A stretch of 64,000 nucleotides of DNA from Erwinia oleae (GCF_000770305.1 NZ_JNVB01000020.1:23755-87754), one strand, 5' to 3'; shown: positions 8,486 through 18,087, counted from the first letter of the stretch. The notes: generated by a model from the sequence alone, not told the origin. Numbers and translations are program-made.

Positions 8486-8935
8486 ATGTCGCTCAGCGTT
8501 TTTACACCCGGCAGGCGTCATGCCGAAGGCTCGCTGCTGCTCTCGCTGAATCTGCCTGAGACGCTGCCGGAGGCGCACAGCCGCATCAGCGGCGGGCTGA
8601 GCGCGCAGATTTTGCGCCAGACGGCGTCGCTGTCGACGTTTGATGAGTCCTCGCTGCTGCGTATGTCTGGTATCGATCGCAACACCTACAGCCGCCGTCT
8701 GAAGAGTGAACAGGCCTTTTCGCCGGAGCAGAGCGGCAGAGTGTATATGATGATCCGCGTGCTCTCTGCCGCCGGTAAGCTGTTTAACGGCGATATGACC
8801 CGCGCCGCCGAGTGGCTTGATACGCCGGCGAAAGGGCTGGGCGGCAAAAAGCCGGCTGAATTTACCTCCACGCCGCCGGGCGCTGAAGCCGTGATCAACC
8901 TGATAGGGCAGATCGAGCACGGCGTCATCACCTGA
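8486..8935 (+). CDS. Xre/MbcA/ParS-type antitoxin (DUF2384)
   Basis: A 149-residue antitoxin of the MbcA/ParS/Xre family. The N-terminal part is a degenerate helix-turn-helix (around residues 50-75, with GIDRNTYSRRL). The C-terminal part is the DUF2384 toxin-binding domain (about residues 85-149), with the typical AAEWLDTPAKGLGGKKPAE segment. It would neutralise the RES toxin encoded immediately downstream and bind the palindrome in its own promoter. Its stop overlaps the toxin start by one base (TGATG), giving tight translational coupling. A GAGGAGG lies before the ATG. Confidence 0.92.
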   Translation: MSLSVFTPGRRHAEGSLLLSLNLPETLPEAHSRISGGLSAQILRQTASLSTFDESSLLRMSGIDRNTYSRRLKSEQAFSPEQSGRVYMMIRVLSAAGKLFNGDMTRAAEWLDTPAKGLGGKKPAEFTSTPPGAEAVINLIGQIEHGVIT

Positions 8936-9420
8936 TGGCAACGGTGTCTTTTTATCGTCTGGTGAAATCGGCTTATGCGGATACCGCGTTTAACGGCTTT
9001 GGCGCACTGAACTACGGCGGCCGCTGGAATTCAATTGGGCATTCCTGCGTCTACCTCGCTTCCAGCCGCTCGCTGTGTGTGCTTGAGCTTCTGGTGCATT
9101 TGCGCATCAGCGATCTGGCCGGTCACTATTCGATGCTGTCGCTGAAGGTGCCGGAGAAGCTGGTTTCCGAACTGGATTTGAACGCGCTCCCTGCCGACTG
9201 GCAGCACGATCCCGCGCCGCTTTCAACCAGGGCAATTGGCGATGAGTGGTTAAACAGTCGCGATCAAGGGCTGGTGTTAAAAGTGCCGAGTACGATCACC
9301 GGCGACTGGAACGCGCTGTTCAATCCACTTCATCCTGATGCGGCAGCGGCGCTGGCAACGGTCTCCGTCGAACCCTTCTTTTTCGACCCGCGTTTTGCGC
9401 TGCAACAGGATAAAGAATGA
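8935..9420 (+). CDS. RES-domain toxin (NAD+-degrading type)
   Basis: A 161-residue RES-family toxin. The family-defining residues are visible: Arg30 in GGRWN, Glu51 in CVLELL and Ser119 in KVPST, followed by the conserved NPLHPDA segment. Characterised RES toxins (MbcT, Res) phosphorolyse or hydrolyse NAD+, while ParT modifies phosphoribosyl pyrophosphate synthetase. Which reaction applies here cannot be told from sequence. The gene overlaps the antitoxin stop by one base. All key residues are present, so the toxin looks functional. Confidence 0.92.
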   Translation: MATVSFYRLVKSAYADTAFNGFGALNYGGRWNSIGHSCVYLASSRSLCVLELLVHLRISDLAGHYSMLSLKVPEKLVSELDLNALPADWQHDPAPLSTRAIGDEWLNSRDQGLVLKVPSTITGDWNALFNPLHPDAAAALATVSVEPFFFDPRFALQQDKE

Positions 9421-9517
9421 CGACAGCGCGCCTGCCCGGGGAATCAGGCAAGGTCGTAAAAAGGTAAAAAACGCCCTCCCTGGCGCGCGATGCTTTACTC
9501 TTCTTCCCGGGCTTCCC

Positions 9518-10828
9518 TTACTTCACCTCAATCAGCTTATCGATATCCACGCTGCCCTGCTGAGGCGTGCTTTTCCTGATTTTCGCCACGTCGGCGGCGC
9601 TCACCTGTTCTTTCGCCGTATTGCCCCAGCTGGTACGGATCAGATTTACCACATCCGCCACCTGCCGATCGTTCAGCCGCCAGCCAAAGGCGGGCATGGT
9701 AATCGATGACGGCGCGCCTTTCATCGCAGGCAGAGTCGCGCCGCTCAGTACAATGTGGATGAGCGATGTGGGATCGTCCGCCAGCACCACCGGATTGCCG
9801 CGCAGCGCCGGGAAGAAACGCTTGTAGCCGCTGCCGTCGGTTTTATGACAGGCGGCGCAGCTATCGACATACACCGACGCGCCCGCCCGGCTGTCGTCGC
9901 CCTGCCACAGCGCACGGGCCACCGCGTCATCCTCTGCAAAACCGGTTTGATTGGGATCGCGTGCCCCAAGCGATTTCAGATAGCGGGCAATCGCCGTCGC
10001 GTCCTCCGCACTCAGATGCTGAAGGCTGTGCTGCACGACATCGGTCATGCCGCCGAATACCGCGGTGCGATCGTTACGGCCGGTACGCAAAAACTCCACC
10101 AGCTCCGCTTCATGCCAGCGCCCCAGCCCGTCGCGGCTGTCGCCTCGCAAATTGCTGGCGGTCCAGCCGTCAACCGGCGCGCTGCTGCCGGAAAGGTAGT
10201 CGCTTCCTTCGCGGTCATTGAGCGCTTTTTCCTGCATGGTGAGGCTGCGCGGCGTATGACAGGCGCCGCAGTGTCCCAGCCCCTCAACCAGATACTGGCC
10301 ACGCGCCAGCACCGCGTCTTCTCCCTCAACGGGCTGGAAGGCGTTGACGTCCGGCGCGAACAGACCGCGCCAGATAGCCAGCGGCCAGCGCATTGAGAGC
10401 GGCCACGGAATATCGCTCTGCTGATTTTCCTGCTCTACCGGCGCAACGCCGTGCATAAAATAAGCATACAGCGCGCGCATATCCTCATCGCTGACTACCG
10501 CATAAGAGGGATAGGGCATGGCCGGATAGAGCGTGTCGCCGTTTTTCGCCACGCCGTGACGCACCGCACGCTGGAAGTCGTCGTAGCTGTAGTCGCCGAT
10601 GCCGGTTTTGTTGTCCGGGGTAATATTGGTCGAGTAAATATTGCCAATGGGCGTCGCCATCGACAGGCCGCCCGCAAAAGGCTTGCCGCCCATTTTCGTG
10701 TGGCAGGCCACGCAGTCGCCCGCGCGCGCCAGATATTCACCGCGGCTGATGAGATCCGCGCCGCTCTCGTCCGCCAGCGCGCCGAAGGCAGTTATGCCCA
10801 GCACGAGAGCCAGAAGTCGCTTTTTCAT
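9518..10828 (-). CDS. Gluconate 2-dehydrogenase-type cytochrome c subunit (three haems)
   Basis: A 436-residue periplasmic cytochrome c with a cleavable signal peptide (about residues 1-19) and three CxxCH haem-binding motifs (Cys39-His43, Cys187-His191, Cys324-His328). This is the layout of the cytochrome subunit of membrane FAD-dependent gluconate, 2-ketogluconate and sorbitol dehydrogenases. It passes electrons from the flavoprotein to ubiquinone. It is the last gene of the three-gene operon, after a 9-base gap. The sequence alone does not separate gluconate from 2-ketogluconate specificity. Confidence 0.9.
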   Translation of the reverse strand: MKKRLLALVLGITAFGALADESGADLISRGEYLARAGDCVACHTKMGGKPFAGGLSMATPIGNIYSTNITPDNKTGIGDYSYDDFQRAVRHGVAKNGDTLYPAMPYPSYAVVSDEDMRALYAYFMHGVAPVEQENQQSDIPWPLSMRWPLAIWRGLFAPDVNAFQPVEGEDAVLARGQYLVEGLGHCGACHTPRSLTMQEKALNDREGSDYLSGSSAPVDGWTASNLRGDSRDGLGRWHEAELVEFLRTGRNDRTAVFGGMTDVVQHSLQHLSAEDATAIARYLKSLGARDPNQTGFAEDDAVARALWQGDDSRAGASVYVDSCAACHKTDGSGYKRFFPALRGNPVVLADDPTSLIHIVLSGATLPAMKGAPSSITMPAFGWRLNDRQVADVVNLIRTSWGNTAKEQVSAADVAKIRKSTPQQGSVDIDKLIEVK

Positions 10829-10837
10829 GTGATCGCC

Positions 10838-12619
10838 TTATGCCTGAACCAGCGGGCCGGGGTTTTTAAGATACTGCTCGCGGATGGCCTTTGCCGACCA
10901 GTACGTCAGCGCGGCCAACATGCCGGTTGGGTTATAGCCCAACCCCTGCGGAAAGGCCGACGCGCCGGGCACAAAGACATTCGGCACGTCCCAGCTTTGC
11001 AGATAGCGGTTTACCGCACTGGTTTGCGGATCTTCGCCCATGATCGCCCCGCCATTCATGTGCGTGGTCTGATAAGTGGTGGTGTCGAAATGGGTTCCCG
11101 GCTTTTTCGGCGAGCCGCTGATCAGCACAGGATTCATCGCTTCGGCGATGTTGTGCATACGATCGTGCATAAATTGCGACATAGTGACGTCGTTTTCCTG
11201 CCAGTCGAAGGTCATACGCAACAGCGGCTGCCCGAAGGCATCCTTGTAATTAGGATCAAGATCGAGATAGTTGTTGCGATAGGACTGGTGCGCGCCGTGG
11301 GCATCCATCGAAACGTGATGGGTGTAGTGATCGGCCACCGCCGCTTTCCACTTACTGCCCCAGTTCGGCGTGCCCGGCGGCGTCGGCAGGCCGGAGATGG
11401 GCTTGACGCCCGCCTGATTCACCCAGAAAGGCGAGCCGCCGACGAAGCCGTACTTGCCGTGATCGAAATTGTCGGCATTAAAATCGTCCACGCCAACGCC
11501 CGCGCCGCCTGCCCCGATGAAGTTATTGGTAAACACGTCTTTATTAAAAAACGCCTTAATGGTGGAGATGTTCTGGTAGGCGAAGTTGCGCCCGACGGTG
11601 CCCTGGTTGGTCACCGGATCGTAAGGCTTGCCGATGCCGGAGAGCAGCATCAGATGCACATTGTGGAACTGAAAAGCGGAGAGGATCACCAGATCGGCGG
11701 GCTGCTCAATTTCTCTTCCCAGCGCATCCACATAGGTAACGCCGGTGGCGCGTTTCTTGTCGGCAGTGAGATTCACGCGCAGCACGTTGGCGTTTTCGCG
11801 CAGCTCGAATTTTGTCTCCTGGCGCAGCGCGGGCAGAATATTCACGTTCGGCGACGCCTTTGAATACATATAGCAGGCATAGCCGCTACAGTAGCCGCAG
11901 AAGTTGCACGGCCCCATCTGCGCGCCGTAAGTGTTGGTATACGGGCCGGAAGTATTGGCCGAGGGCAAATCGTAGGGATGATAGCCCACCGCTTCCGCCG
12001 CGCGGGCAAACAGCTGCGCAGAGAACGTTCGCTTCTGCGCAGGCAGCGGGAAATTTTCTGAGCGATCCGGCGCGAAAGGATTTCCTTTGCCCTTGCCGAT
12101 CACCTTGCCTTTTACGCTCCACGCCGAACCGGAGGTGCCGAACACCTTTTCGGCCTTGTCGAAAAAAGGCTCCAGTTCGTCATAGCTGACGCCAAAATCC
12201 TGAATGGTCATCCCTTCCGGAATGAATTTTTTGCCGTAGCGCTCTTCGTAATGGCTGCGCAGTCGCAGCTCGATCGGATCGACGCGAAAATGCACGCCGG
12301 ACCAGTGCAGGCCCGCGCCGCCGGTGCCGGTGCCCGGCAGGAACGCGGCAAGCTGGCGGTAGGGCTGAGCGGTTTGCGCCGCGTTATGACGAATGGTCAC
12401 GGTGCTTTTGGAGAGATCCTGAAACAGCTTTTTGCGGATATTGTAGGTGAGTTCGTCAATAACCTGCGGATACGCGCCGTCAGGCCAGGTATCACGATGC
12501 GGGCCGCGTTCCAGCGCCACCACGTTCAGTCCGGCTTCGGTCAGCTCCTTCGCCATAATCGAACCCGCCCAGCCAAAACCGACAATCACCGCGTCCGCTT
12601 TTTTCATTTCAGTCGCCAT
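10838..12619 (-). CDS. GMC flavoprotein subunit of membrane sugar-acid dehydrogenase
   Basis: A 593-residue GMC-family oxidoreductase, the catalytic FAD subunit of a gluconate 2-dehydrogenase-type complex. The N-terminal ADP-binding motif is GFGWAGS. Cysteines 238, 241, 244 and 249 form a cluster like that which holds a 3Fe-4S centre in related FAD-dependent glucose dehydrogenases. C-terminal catalytic features include THMNGG and GYNPTGM. It has no signal peptide of its own and is presumably carried through the Tat pathway by the small subunit encoded 2 bases upstream. In Pantoea-like bacteria such enzymes oxidise gluconate or 2-ketogluconate at the periplasmic face; exact substrate uncertain. 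Confidence 0.9.
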   Translation of the reverse strand: MATEMKKADAVIVGFGWAGSIMAKELTEAGLNVVALERGPHRDTWPDGAYPQVIDELTYNIRKKLFQDLSKSTVTIRHNAAQTAQPYRQLAAFLPGTGTGGAGLHWSGVHFRVDPIELRLRSHYEERYGKKFIPEGMTIQDFGVSYDELEPFFDKAEKVFGTSGSAWSVKGKVIGKGKGNPFAPDRSENFPLPAQKRTFSAQLFARAAEAVGYHPYDLPSANTSGPYTNTYGAQMGPCNFCGYCSGYACYMYSKASPNVNILPALRQETKFELRENANVLRVNLTADKKRATGVTYVDALGREIEQPADLVILSAFQFHNVHLMLLSGIGKPYDPVTNQGTVGRNFAYQNISTIKAFFNKDVFTNNFIGAGGAGVGVDDFNADNFDHGKYGFVGGSPFWVNQAGVKPISGLPTPPGTPNWGSKWKAAVADHYTHHVSMDAHGAHQSYRNNYLDLDPNYKDAFGQPLLRMTFDWQENDVTMSQFMHDRMHNIAEAMNPVLISGSPKKPGTHFDTTTYQTTHMNGGAIMGEDPQTSAVNRYLQSWDVPNVFVPGASAFPQGLGYNPTGMLAALTYWSAKAIREQYLKNPGPLVQA

Positions 12620-12621
12620 GA

Positions 12622-13350
12622 TTATGTTCTCTCTCCGCGAAGGGATACCGGCGGGAATGGATAGCGCTCGCCGCGTTCCACCCAGTCCATAAAATCTGCG
12701 CGCGCACCGGGAAAGTTAATCAGCCGCCAGCCAACCATGCCCTGGTTGCCGCCGTGGATCGGATCGCTGAAGAAGCCTTCGCGGGTGTTTTGCAGCAGGA
12801 AGGTGAAAAAAACCTGCGCGGGGATCTGCCGGAAAGCAACGCTACCCGCTTCGAAAGCCTGAAGCAGCGCGTCCTGCTGGTCATCGTTCAGTTTTGCGAA
12901 GGCTTTGCCGTGCTGCGCCTTTGCCACCTCATCCGCATCGGCGAGGCCCAGCCGGTACACCTGACGCGGCACCAGCGGAAGCTGATAGCCGAGCAGCTTA
13001 TCGGCATCGGGATGAAACGGTCCCTGCATATACCAGTTGGCGCCGGTGGCGTAAGGCGTATTCATCTGGCGGTCGATATACTCCGGCACGCCCGCTTCAC
13101 GGGCGCCGGGGCCGCGCTCATCGGCGGGGATCAGGCGCGCCACGGCGGCTTGCAGAAACGCATACTCTTCCGGGGTAAACCATGTGGGCTGATAATCGCG
13201 CGCTTTTTGCGGGCCTGACGGTGCGGCGGTGGCAGGCGCCGGTGAGGCCAGCGCGCCAAGGCCGCTGCTGCCAATCGCCACGGCGGGCGCCAGAGTAATA
13301 GTTTTAAGCAGAAAGTCCCGACGGGAACTGCCTCTGTTTTCGTTTGACAT
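12622..13350 (-). CDS. Gluconate 2-dehydrogenase subunit 3 (Tat-exported small subunit)
   Basis: A 242-residue protein with a twin-arginine signal (SSRRDFLLK at residues 8-16, then a hydrophobic stretch and an Ala-rich cleavage region to about residue 43). The rest matches the gluconate 2-dehydrogenase subunit 3 family. It is first in the operon, before the flavoprotein and the cytochrome. In studied homologues the small subunit is needed for folding and export of the flavoprotein. The 234 bases upstream of its start hold the operon promoter; I saw no clear operator there. Confidence 0.9.
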   Translation of the reverse strand: MSNENRGSSRRDFLLKTITLAPAVAIGSSGLGALASPAPATAAPSGPQKARDYQPTWFTPEEYAFLQAAVARLIPADERGPGAREAGVPEYIDRQMNTPYATGANWYMQGPFHPDADKLLGYQLPLVPRQVYRLGLADADEVAKAQHGKAFAKLNDDQQDALLQAFEAGSVAFRQIPAQVFFTFLLQNTREGFFSDPIHGGNQGMVGWRLINFPGARADFMDWVERGERYPFPPVSLRGERT

Positions 13351-13584
13351 GACATTGCCTTATAACGCGTCGCCTTGATGGGCGATCATGTTTATCGACC
13401 CGCCATCCACCGTGCTCAAAAGTGCGTCAGCGCCAGGTGAATGTTATCGGTAACAAAGCCGCATATTTTAACAGGTCTTAAGCAAAAATTTATTGTCATG
13501 AAACAAAAAAGCACAGATTAATTAACATCACGCACAAATCAGGTCGGGAAACGCTGCCGCCAGCGCAACCGGCGGCCCGGGCGT
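13351..13584. other. Intergenic region upstream of the dehydrogenase operon
   Basis: A stretch of 234 bases between the small-subunit start and the stop of the PAS-GGDEF-EAL gene, both on minus. It must contain the dehydrogenase promoter in its low-coordinate half. I see no open frame, no strong hairpin with a T-run and no recognisable operator. Confidence 0.5.
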
Positions 13585-16143
13585 TTACTCAGGCGGCCCG
13601 GCAGCGATCGGCATTGAGGCGTTACCATCGGCGCCGTCCGGAAGAATCAGGCCAGCGGCTCCTCCAGCACGCACAGGCGGATTGAACACTTTCAGCCGCG
13701 TTTCCGCTGGCTGTGGTCGCCCGAAGTAGTAGCCCTGAAACAGCGTGCAGCCCTCGATTTTGAGCTGTTCAAACTGCTGGTCGTTCTCCACGCCTTCTGC
13801 GGTTATCTGAATATCCAGACTGCGGCTCATTCCGGTAATGGCTCTGATGATCGCCAGCGATTCACGGCTTTCGGTCATATCACTGATAAAGGATTTATCA
13901 ATTTTGATTTTGTCGAAGGGAAACGAGCGCAGGTAGCTCAGTGACGAATAACCGGTGCCAAAATCATCAAGTGCGATACGCACGCCCAGCGCCTTCAGCT
14001 TTTGCAGCGTGCGGATATTTGTCAGCGCATTATCCAGCAGCACCGACTCGGTGATCTCCACTTCAAGGCGATGCGCCGCAAGGCCCGACTCTTTCAACGC
14101 GGCTTCCACCACCGAAACCAGCGCGCTGTTTTTAAACTGCAACGGAGAAAGGTTCACCGCCACGCTCTCGCCGCCTGGCCAGGTGGCGGCCTCGCGGCAT
14201 GCTTCGTACAGCGCGTAAGCTCCCAGCGAGTGGATCAGACCGGTTTCCTCCGCGACAGGAATAAAATCAAGCGGCATAATCAACCCACGAGAAGGATGAT
14301 GCCAGCGCATCAGCGCCTCGTAGCCCACGATCTCATGCCCGTTTTCATTGGTGATCGGCTGATAATAGAGCCTGAGGTGACGCCGGGTTATCGCTTCGCG
14401 CAGATCGTTTTCAATCATCCGCCGCTTGCTCGCCGCTTCACCCATTTCCGATGAGAAGTGCTCAAAGCGATCGCGTCCATTACGCTTCGCTTCGTAAAGC
14501 GCCATATCCGCACAGCGCAGGAGCTGATCGGCCGTGGACAGATCCTGATCGGAAATCGCGATGCCGACGCTCAGTCCAACCGACAGGTTGTGTCCGTCAA
14601 CGTTGAAAACCGGCCGGGTCACATCGATAAGCCGACGCGCCACCGCTTCCGCCTCGTTTAACTGCATGATACCCGGCAGCACAATAGAGAATTCGTCGCC
14701 GCCGTTGCGCGCCAGCGTATCCTGTCCGCGCAGCACGCTGCTCAGCCGTCGGGCCACCATGCGCAGCAGTTCATCGCCAACCTGATGCCCCAGCGCGTCA
14801 TTGACGTTTTTGAAATTATCCAGATCCAGACAGAGCGTGGCGGTGCGTTTCCCCACGTCACGATCGGCGCGCAGCGCCTCGTGCAGGCGCTGGCTGAACA
14901 GCACGCGGTTAGGCAGGCTGGTGAGATTGTCATGATGCGCCATATGGTGAATGCGCGCATCGGCGGCGCGCTGGTCGGTAACGTCATCGGCGATCAACAG
15001 CACATAATTGGTACGCGCATCGCTGCCGCGCACGATGGAGGCCGAGGCGCTGATAATCCTGTCGCCAGAGCGCGTCGGCAGCATCTGCTCATTCTTATGC
15101 AGTCCTTCATTGCGCTGCGCCGCGCGCGAGAGCTGTGAGAAGTACTCACACATCTCAGGATCCACGCAGTCAGCAAGCTGGCGGCCCGCTATCTCTTGCT
15201 GAGTAATGCCCAGCAGCTGCTCCGCTTTGTTGTTGATGAGCAGGATCTCACGCGACACCACGTCCTCCACCATCACGCAGGAGGGAATATTGGCGATAAT
15301 GGTGTCGAGAAACTTCGACAGTGATGCCATTTTAACGCTGTTCTGCTCGGCGAGATCTTTTGCGTGCAGGATCTGCTGCTCGTACTCGCGCACTTCGGTA
15401 CAGTCGCGGGTGATTTTTGAGAAGCCGATCAGCATGCGGGCTTCATTGTAAATCGGCTCAATCATCACGTGCGCCCAGAACGCGCTGCCATCCTTACGAT
15501 AGCGCCAGCCCTGATCCTCAAAGCGGCCGCGGGTCTTCGCCATTTTCAGGTTGCTGTCCGGGATCTGCGCCAGCCTGTCCTGTGCGCTATAGAAACAGGA
15601 GAAGTGTTGGCCTACGATCTCATCGGCGGTATACCCTTTGGCGCGCCGCGCGCCCGCGTTCCAGTTCACCACCCGGCCATTAATATCAAGCATATAAATG
15701 GCGTAGTCGGTTACGCCTTCCACCAGCAGACGAAACTTCTGCTCCTGCGCACGCTGTTCTGCCAGCGCTTCTCGCTGTTCGGTACAGTCGCGGGTAATTT
15801 TGGCGAAGCCGATCAGCGTGCCGTCGTCGTCGCGGATGGCATCAATCACCGCATGCGCCCAAAACGCGCTGCCGTCTTTGCGGTAGCGCCAGCCTTCCAC
15901 GTCGTAACGGCCGGTTTCGCGGGCAATCGCCAGACCGCGCTGCGGCAGGCCTTTTTCGCGATCTTCCTCGCTGTAAAAAAGAGAAAAGTTTTTGCCGATA
16001 ACCTCATGCGGCAGATAGCCTTTGGCGCGCTGCGCGCCGGCGTTCCAGTTCGCCACGGTGCCGTCGGGTTCAAGCATATAGATTGCGTAGTCAATCACGC
16101 CTTGTACCAGCAGGCGGTACATCACATCGTTGTTCTCAATCAT
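13585..16143 (-). CDS. PAS-PAS-PAS-GGDEF-EAL cyclic-di-GMP enzyme
   Basis: An 852-residue cytoplasmic signalling protein with no membrane segment. Two adjacent PAS domains (about residues 5-125 and 135-255) are almost copies of each other, both with the GWRYRKDGSAFWAH core. A third, different PAS follows (about 275-395), then GGDEF (about 400-565) and EAL (about 575-830). The GGDEF motif at 481-485 is intact and preceded by an RGQD product-inhibition site (472-475). The EAL motif at 609-611 (YEALMRW) is also intact. It could both make and degrade c-di-GMP. The PAS pair resembles redox- or ligand-sensing modules. It is monocistronic. Confidence 0.93.
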   Translation of the reverse strand: MIENNDVMYRLLVQGVIDYAIYMLEPDGTVANWNAGAQRAKGYLPHEVIGKNFSLFYSEEDREKGLPQRGLAIARETGRYDVEGWRYRKDGSAFWAHAVIDAIRDDDGTLIGFAKITRDCTEQREALAEQRAQEQKFRLLVEGVTDYAIYMLDINGRVVNWNAGARRAKGYTADEIVGQHFSCFYSAQDRLAQIPDSNLKMAKTRGRFEDQGWRYRKDGSAFWAHVMIEPIYNEARMLIGFSKITRDCTEVREYEQQILHAKDLAEQNSVKMASLSKFLDTIIANIPSCVMVEDVVSREILLINNKAEQLLGITQQEIAGRQLADCVDPEMCEYFSQLSRAAQRNEGLHKNEQMLPTRSGDRIISASASIVRGSDARTNYVLLIADDVTDQRAADARIHHMAHHDNLTSLPNRVLFSQRLHEALRADRDVGKRTATLCLDLDNFKNVNDALGHQVGDELLRMVARRLSSVLRGQDTLARNGGDEFSIVLPGIMQLNEAEAVARRLIDVTRPVFNVDGHNLSVGLSVGIAISDQDLSTADQLLRCADMALYEAKRNGRDRFEHFSSEMGEAASKRRMIENDLREAITRRHLRLYYQPITNENGHEIVGYEALMRWHHPSRGLIMPLDFIPVAEETGLIHSLGAYALYEACREAATWPGGESVAVNLSPLQFKNSALVSVVEAALKESGLAAHRLEVEITESVLLDNALTNIRTLQKLKALGVRIALDDFGTGYSSLSYLRSFPFDKIKIDKSFISDMTESRESLAIIRAITGMSRSLDIQITAEGVENDQQFEQLKIEGCTLFQGYYFGRPQPAETRLKVFNPPVRAGGAAGLILPDGADGNASMPIAAGPPE

Positions 16144-16363
16144 TTTTTTCGCCTGGAGCAGAATGGTGGTGCTGTTTTAAAAATTTTTGCACCTGCTTTA
16201 CGCTGAAATAACGCTGCTTTCAGCCAGGGGACAGGTTGTAATGCAGCAACCTGTCTCCGTTTTATCGGCATAACGAAAAAAACATTCAGAAGAGTTTTTA
16301 CATCGGGGGAGCGCTGGAGAGGAAAGAGCCGGGCGCCGCCGCGGGCAGCACCCGGAGGCGGCC
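16144..16363. other. Intergenic region with a plus-strand hairpin
   Basis: Between two minus-strand genes. GACAGGTTG (16230-16238) pairs with CAACCTGTC (16247-16255), followed by a short T-rich stretch reading on +. No plus-strand gene lies upstream, so if it terminates anything it would be an unseen short RNA. The rest shows nothing clear. Confidence 0.35.
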
Positions 16364-18013
16364 TTACTTAACGTATTTTTCTAACGCGGCAAAGACCTTT
16401 TCCACCGCGCAGGCACCGGGATCTTTAACCCCGGTCAGACTCTCCTGATTCAGATAGGAGGAGCGGCCCGCCTGCGCCGAGGTCATCTGCGCGGTGGCAT
16501 CGGCGCCTTTTTTTGCCGCCGCCGCCGCACTGGCCAGATCCTGCCCGGCCACCAGCGCTTCAAAGGCCGGATGCAGCGCATCAATCATCGTGCGGTGGCC
16601 AGGACGCGCGCCGCCATAGTGCTGCATGCGATCCAGCCCCCACGCCAGCGATTCGGCCAGCGGCTTGCCCTCTTCCACTTTCTGCCCCGCCGAGGTGAAC
16701 ATAATCGACATCAGCACGCCGCTGGAGCCGCCCATCACCACCGCCAGCTGTTCGCCGATCAGCGTCAGCAGGCTGGCTGTATCGTTCAGCGGCAGTTTTT
16801 TCGCCCGGAGTTCGGCCAGCACCTTGCCCGCCCCGGCCGCAAAGGTTGAACCGGTGTCGCCGTCGCCCACTCTGGCATCCAGCTGGTTCAGTTCGCTTTC
16901 AAGGTCAACCAACGTCTGACAGATGGTTTCGACTATCTGCGCCACCTGCGCGTTATCAGACGGCGTAACCGCCTGCTGAAGCGCCACCTTCTCTCCGGCG
17001 ACCGGTTTCAGCGCCTGCACGCTGGCGAGCGGCTGCCAGCCCGCCGCTTCAACCGGCGCCTGAAGCGCTTCTTCAAAAGCAGGCGTCAGCAGCAGCGTGG
17101 AGAGCGAAAAGCCTTTCATGTCCAGCGCGCTGACCAGGGTGGCCGGGCCGACAAGGTACTTCACGTTTTTTCCCAGCGGCGAACGCAGCGTTTCACGGGT
17201 GAGCACCGCCATCTCCAGCGCGGAGAAGCCGCCCAGGTTATTCACCAGCAGCGCCACGCTTTTGCCTTCTTTATTATGCGCGGCCAGCTTTTCCGCCAGC
17301 GTGGCGACAATGTCAACGCTGTTTTGCGTCGCCAGCGTGGAGGCACCCGGCTCGCCGTGAATGCCCATGCCCAGTTCGCTGTGGCCCGCCTTTACGCGAT
17401 CGTCACGCGCTTCGCCGGGCACGTGGCAGGTGGAGAAGGCCAGTCCGATGCTGGCCGTGGCACGGATCGCCTCGTTGGCCAGGGCCGTCACCGCCTCCAG
17501 CGATTTCCCCTGCTCTGCCGCATAGCCCGCCACTTTGTGTACCAACGCCGTTCCTGCGATGCCGCGCGGCTGCGGATTATCCGGCAGCGCAATATCATCG
17601 GTCACCATCACCAGCTCGACCTTCAGGCCGCGCGCTCTGGCTTTTTCCGCCGCCAGGCCAAAGTTCAGCCGGTCGCCGGTGTAGTTTTTCACCACCAGCA
17701 GGCAGCCTTTCTCACCGGTGACGTTCACGATGGCCGCCAGCACCGCTTCCACGCTGGGCGAGGCAAAAACGTCGCCACAGACCGCGGCGGTCAGCATCCC
17801 TTTGCCGACAAAACCAACGTGCGCCGGCTCGTGGCCGGAGCCGCCGCCAGAGATCACCGCCACGCGCGATTTGTCCCAGTCATTGCGCACCACCACGCGA
17901 ATGTCCGCGCCCGCATCCAGCAGGCTGGTATTGTGATAACGATTGCTGAGCAGCGTCCCTTCAATGGCTTCGTTGACGAGATCGCTTTTCTTATTCATAA
18001 AAAACTGGCTCAT
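16364..18013 (-). CDS. ATP-dependent dihydroxyacetone kinase (DhaK-DhaL fusion)
   Basis: A 549-residue kinase that phosphorylates dihydroxyacetone to DHAP using ATP. The N-terminal DhaK domain (about residues 1-335) has the GGGSGHEPAHVG loop and His219 in GMGIHGEPG, equivalent to the covalent substrate-binding histidine of the Citrobacter freundii enzyme. The C-terminal DhaL domain (about 355-549) has the Mg-ATP motif ARVGDGDTGSTF and GARPGHRTM. The fused architecture marks the ATP-using form, not the PTS-dependent DhaKLM form. It is a single gene, so it probably serves a general scavenging role. No dha regulator or glycerol dehydrogenase lies beside it. Confidence 0.93.
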   Translation of the reverse strand: MSQFFMNKKSDLVNEAIEGTLLSNRYHNTSLLDAGADIRVVVRNDWDKSRVAVISGGGSGHEPAHVGFVGKGMLTAAVCGDVFASPSVEAVLAAIVNVTGEKGCLLVVKNYTGDRLNFGLAAEKARARGLKVELVMVTDDIALPDNPQPRGIAGTALVHKVAGYAAEQGKSLEAVTALANEAIRATASIGLAFSTCHVPGEARDDRVKAGHSELGMGIHGEPGASTLATQNSVDIVATLAEKLAAHNKEGKSVALLVNNLGGFSALEMAVLTRETLRSPLGKNVKYLVGPATLVSALDMKGFSLSTLLLTPAFEEALQAPVEAAGWQPLASVQALKPVAGEKVALQQAVTPSDNAQVAQIVETICQTLVDLESELNQLDARVGDGDTGSTFAAGAGKVLAELRAKKLPLNDTASLLTLIGEQLAVVMGGSSGVLMSIMFTSAGQKVEEGKPLAESLAWGLDRMQHYGGARPGHRTMIDALHPAFEALVAGQDLASAAAAAKKGADATAQMTSAQAGRSSYLNQESLTGVKDPGACAVEKVFAALEKYVK

Positions 18014-18087
18014 AACGCTTTCCTCTGTCCTGATGTTGTCGGATCAAAATGATTTCAAGCGTTTAACTGTAGCCGATCTCTGAACCC

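Noticed and set aside
7661..8941. A 426-codon minus-strand open frame
   Set aside because: It is antisense to the LysR gene and the antitoxin, both well supported with operators and ribosome sites. Composition is that of a shadow frame.
10451..11863. A 470-codon plus-strand open frame across the dehydrogenase genes
   Set aside because: It is antisense to the cytochrome and GMC genes, whose haem and FAD motifs are unmistakable. The product is low-complexity His/Arg/Ala-rich, as expected for a GC-rich shadow frame.
16230..16260. Plus-strand terminator-like hairpin suggesting a small RNA
   Set aside because: No promoter or gene on that strand upstream and a poor T-run; noted as a structure but not claimed as an RNA.
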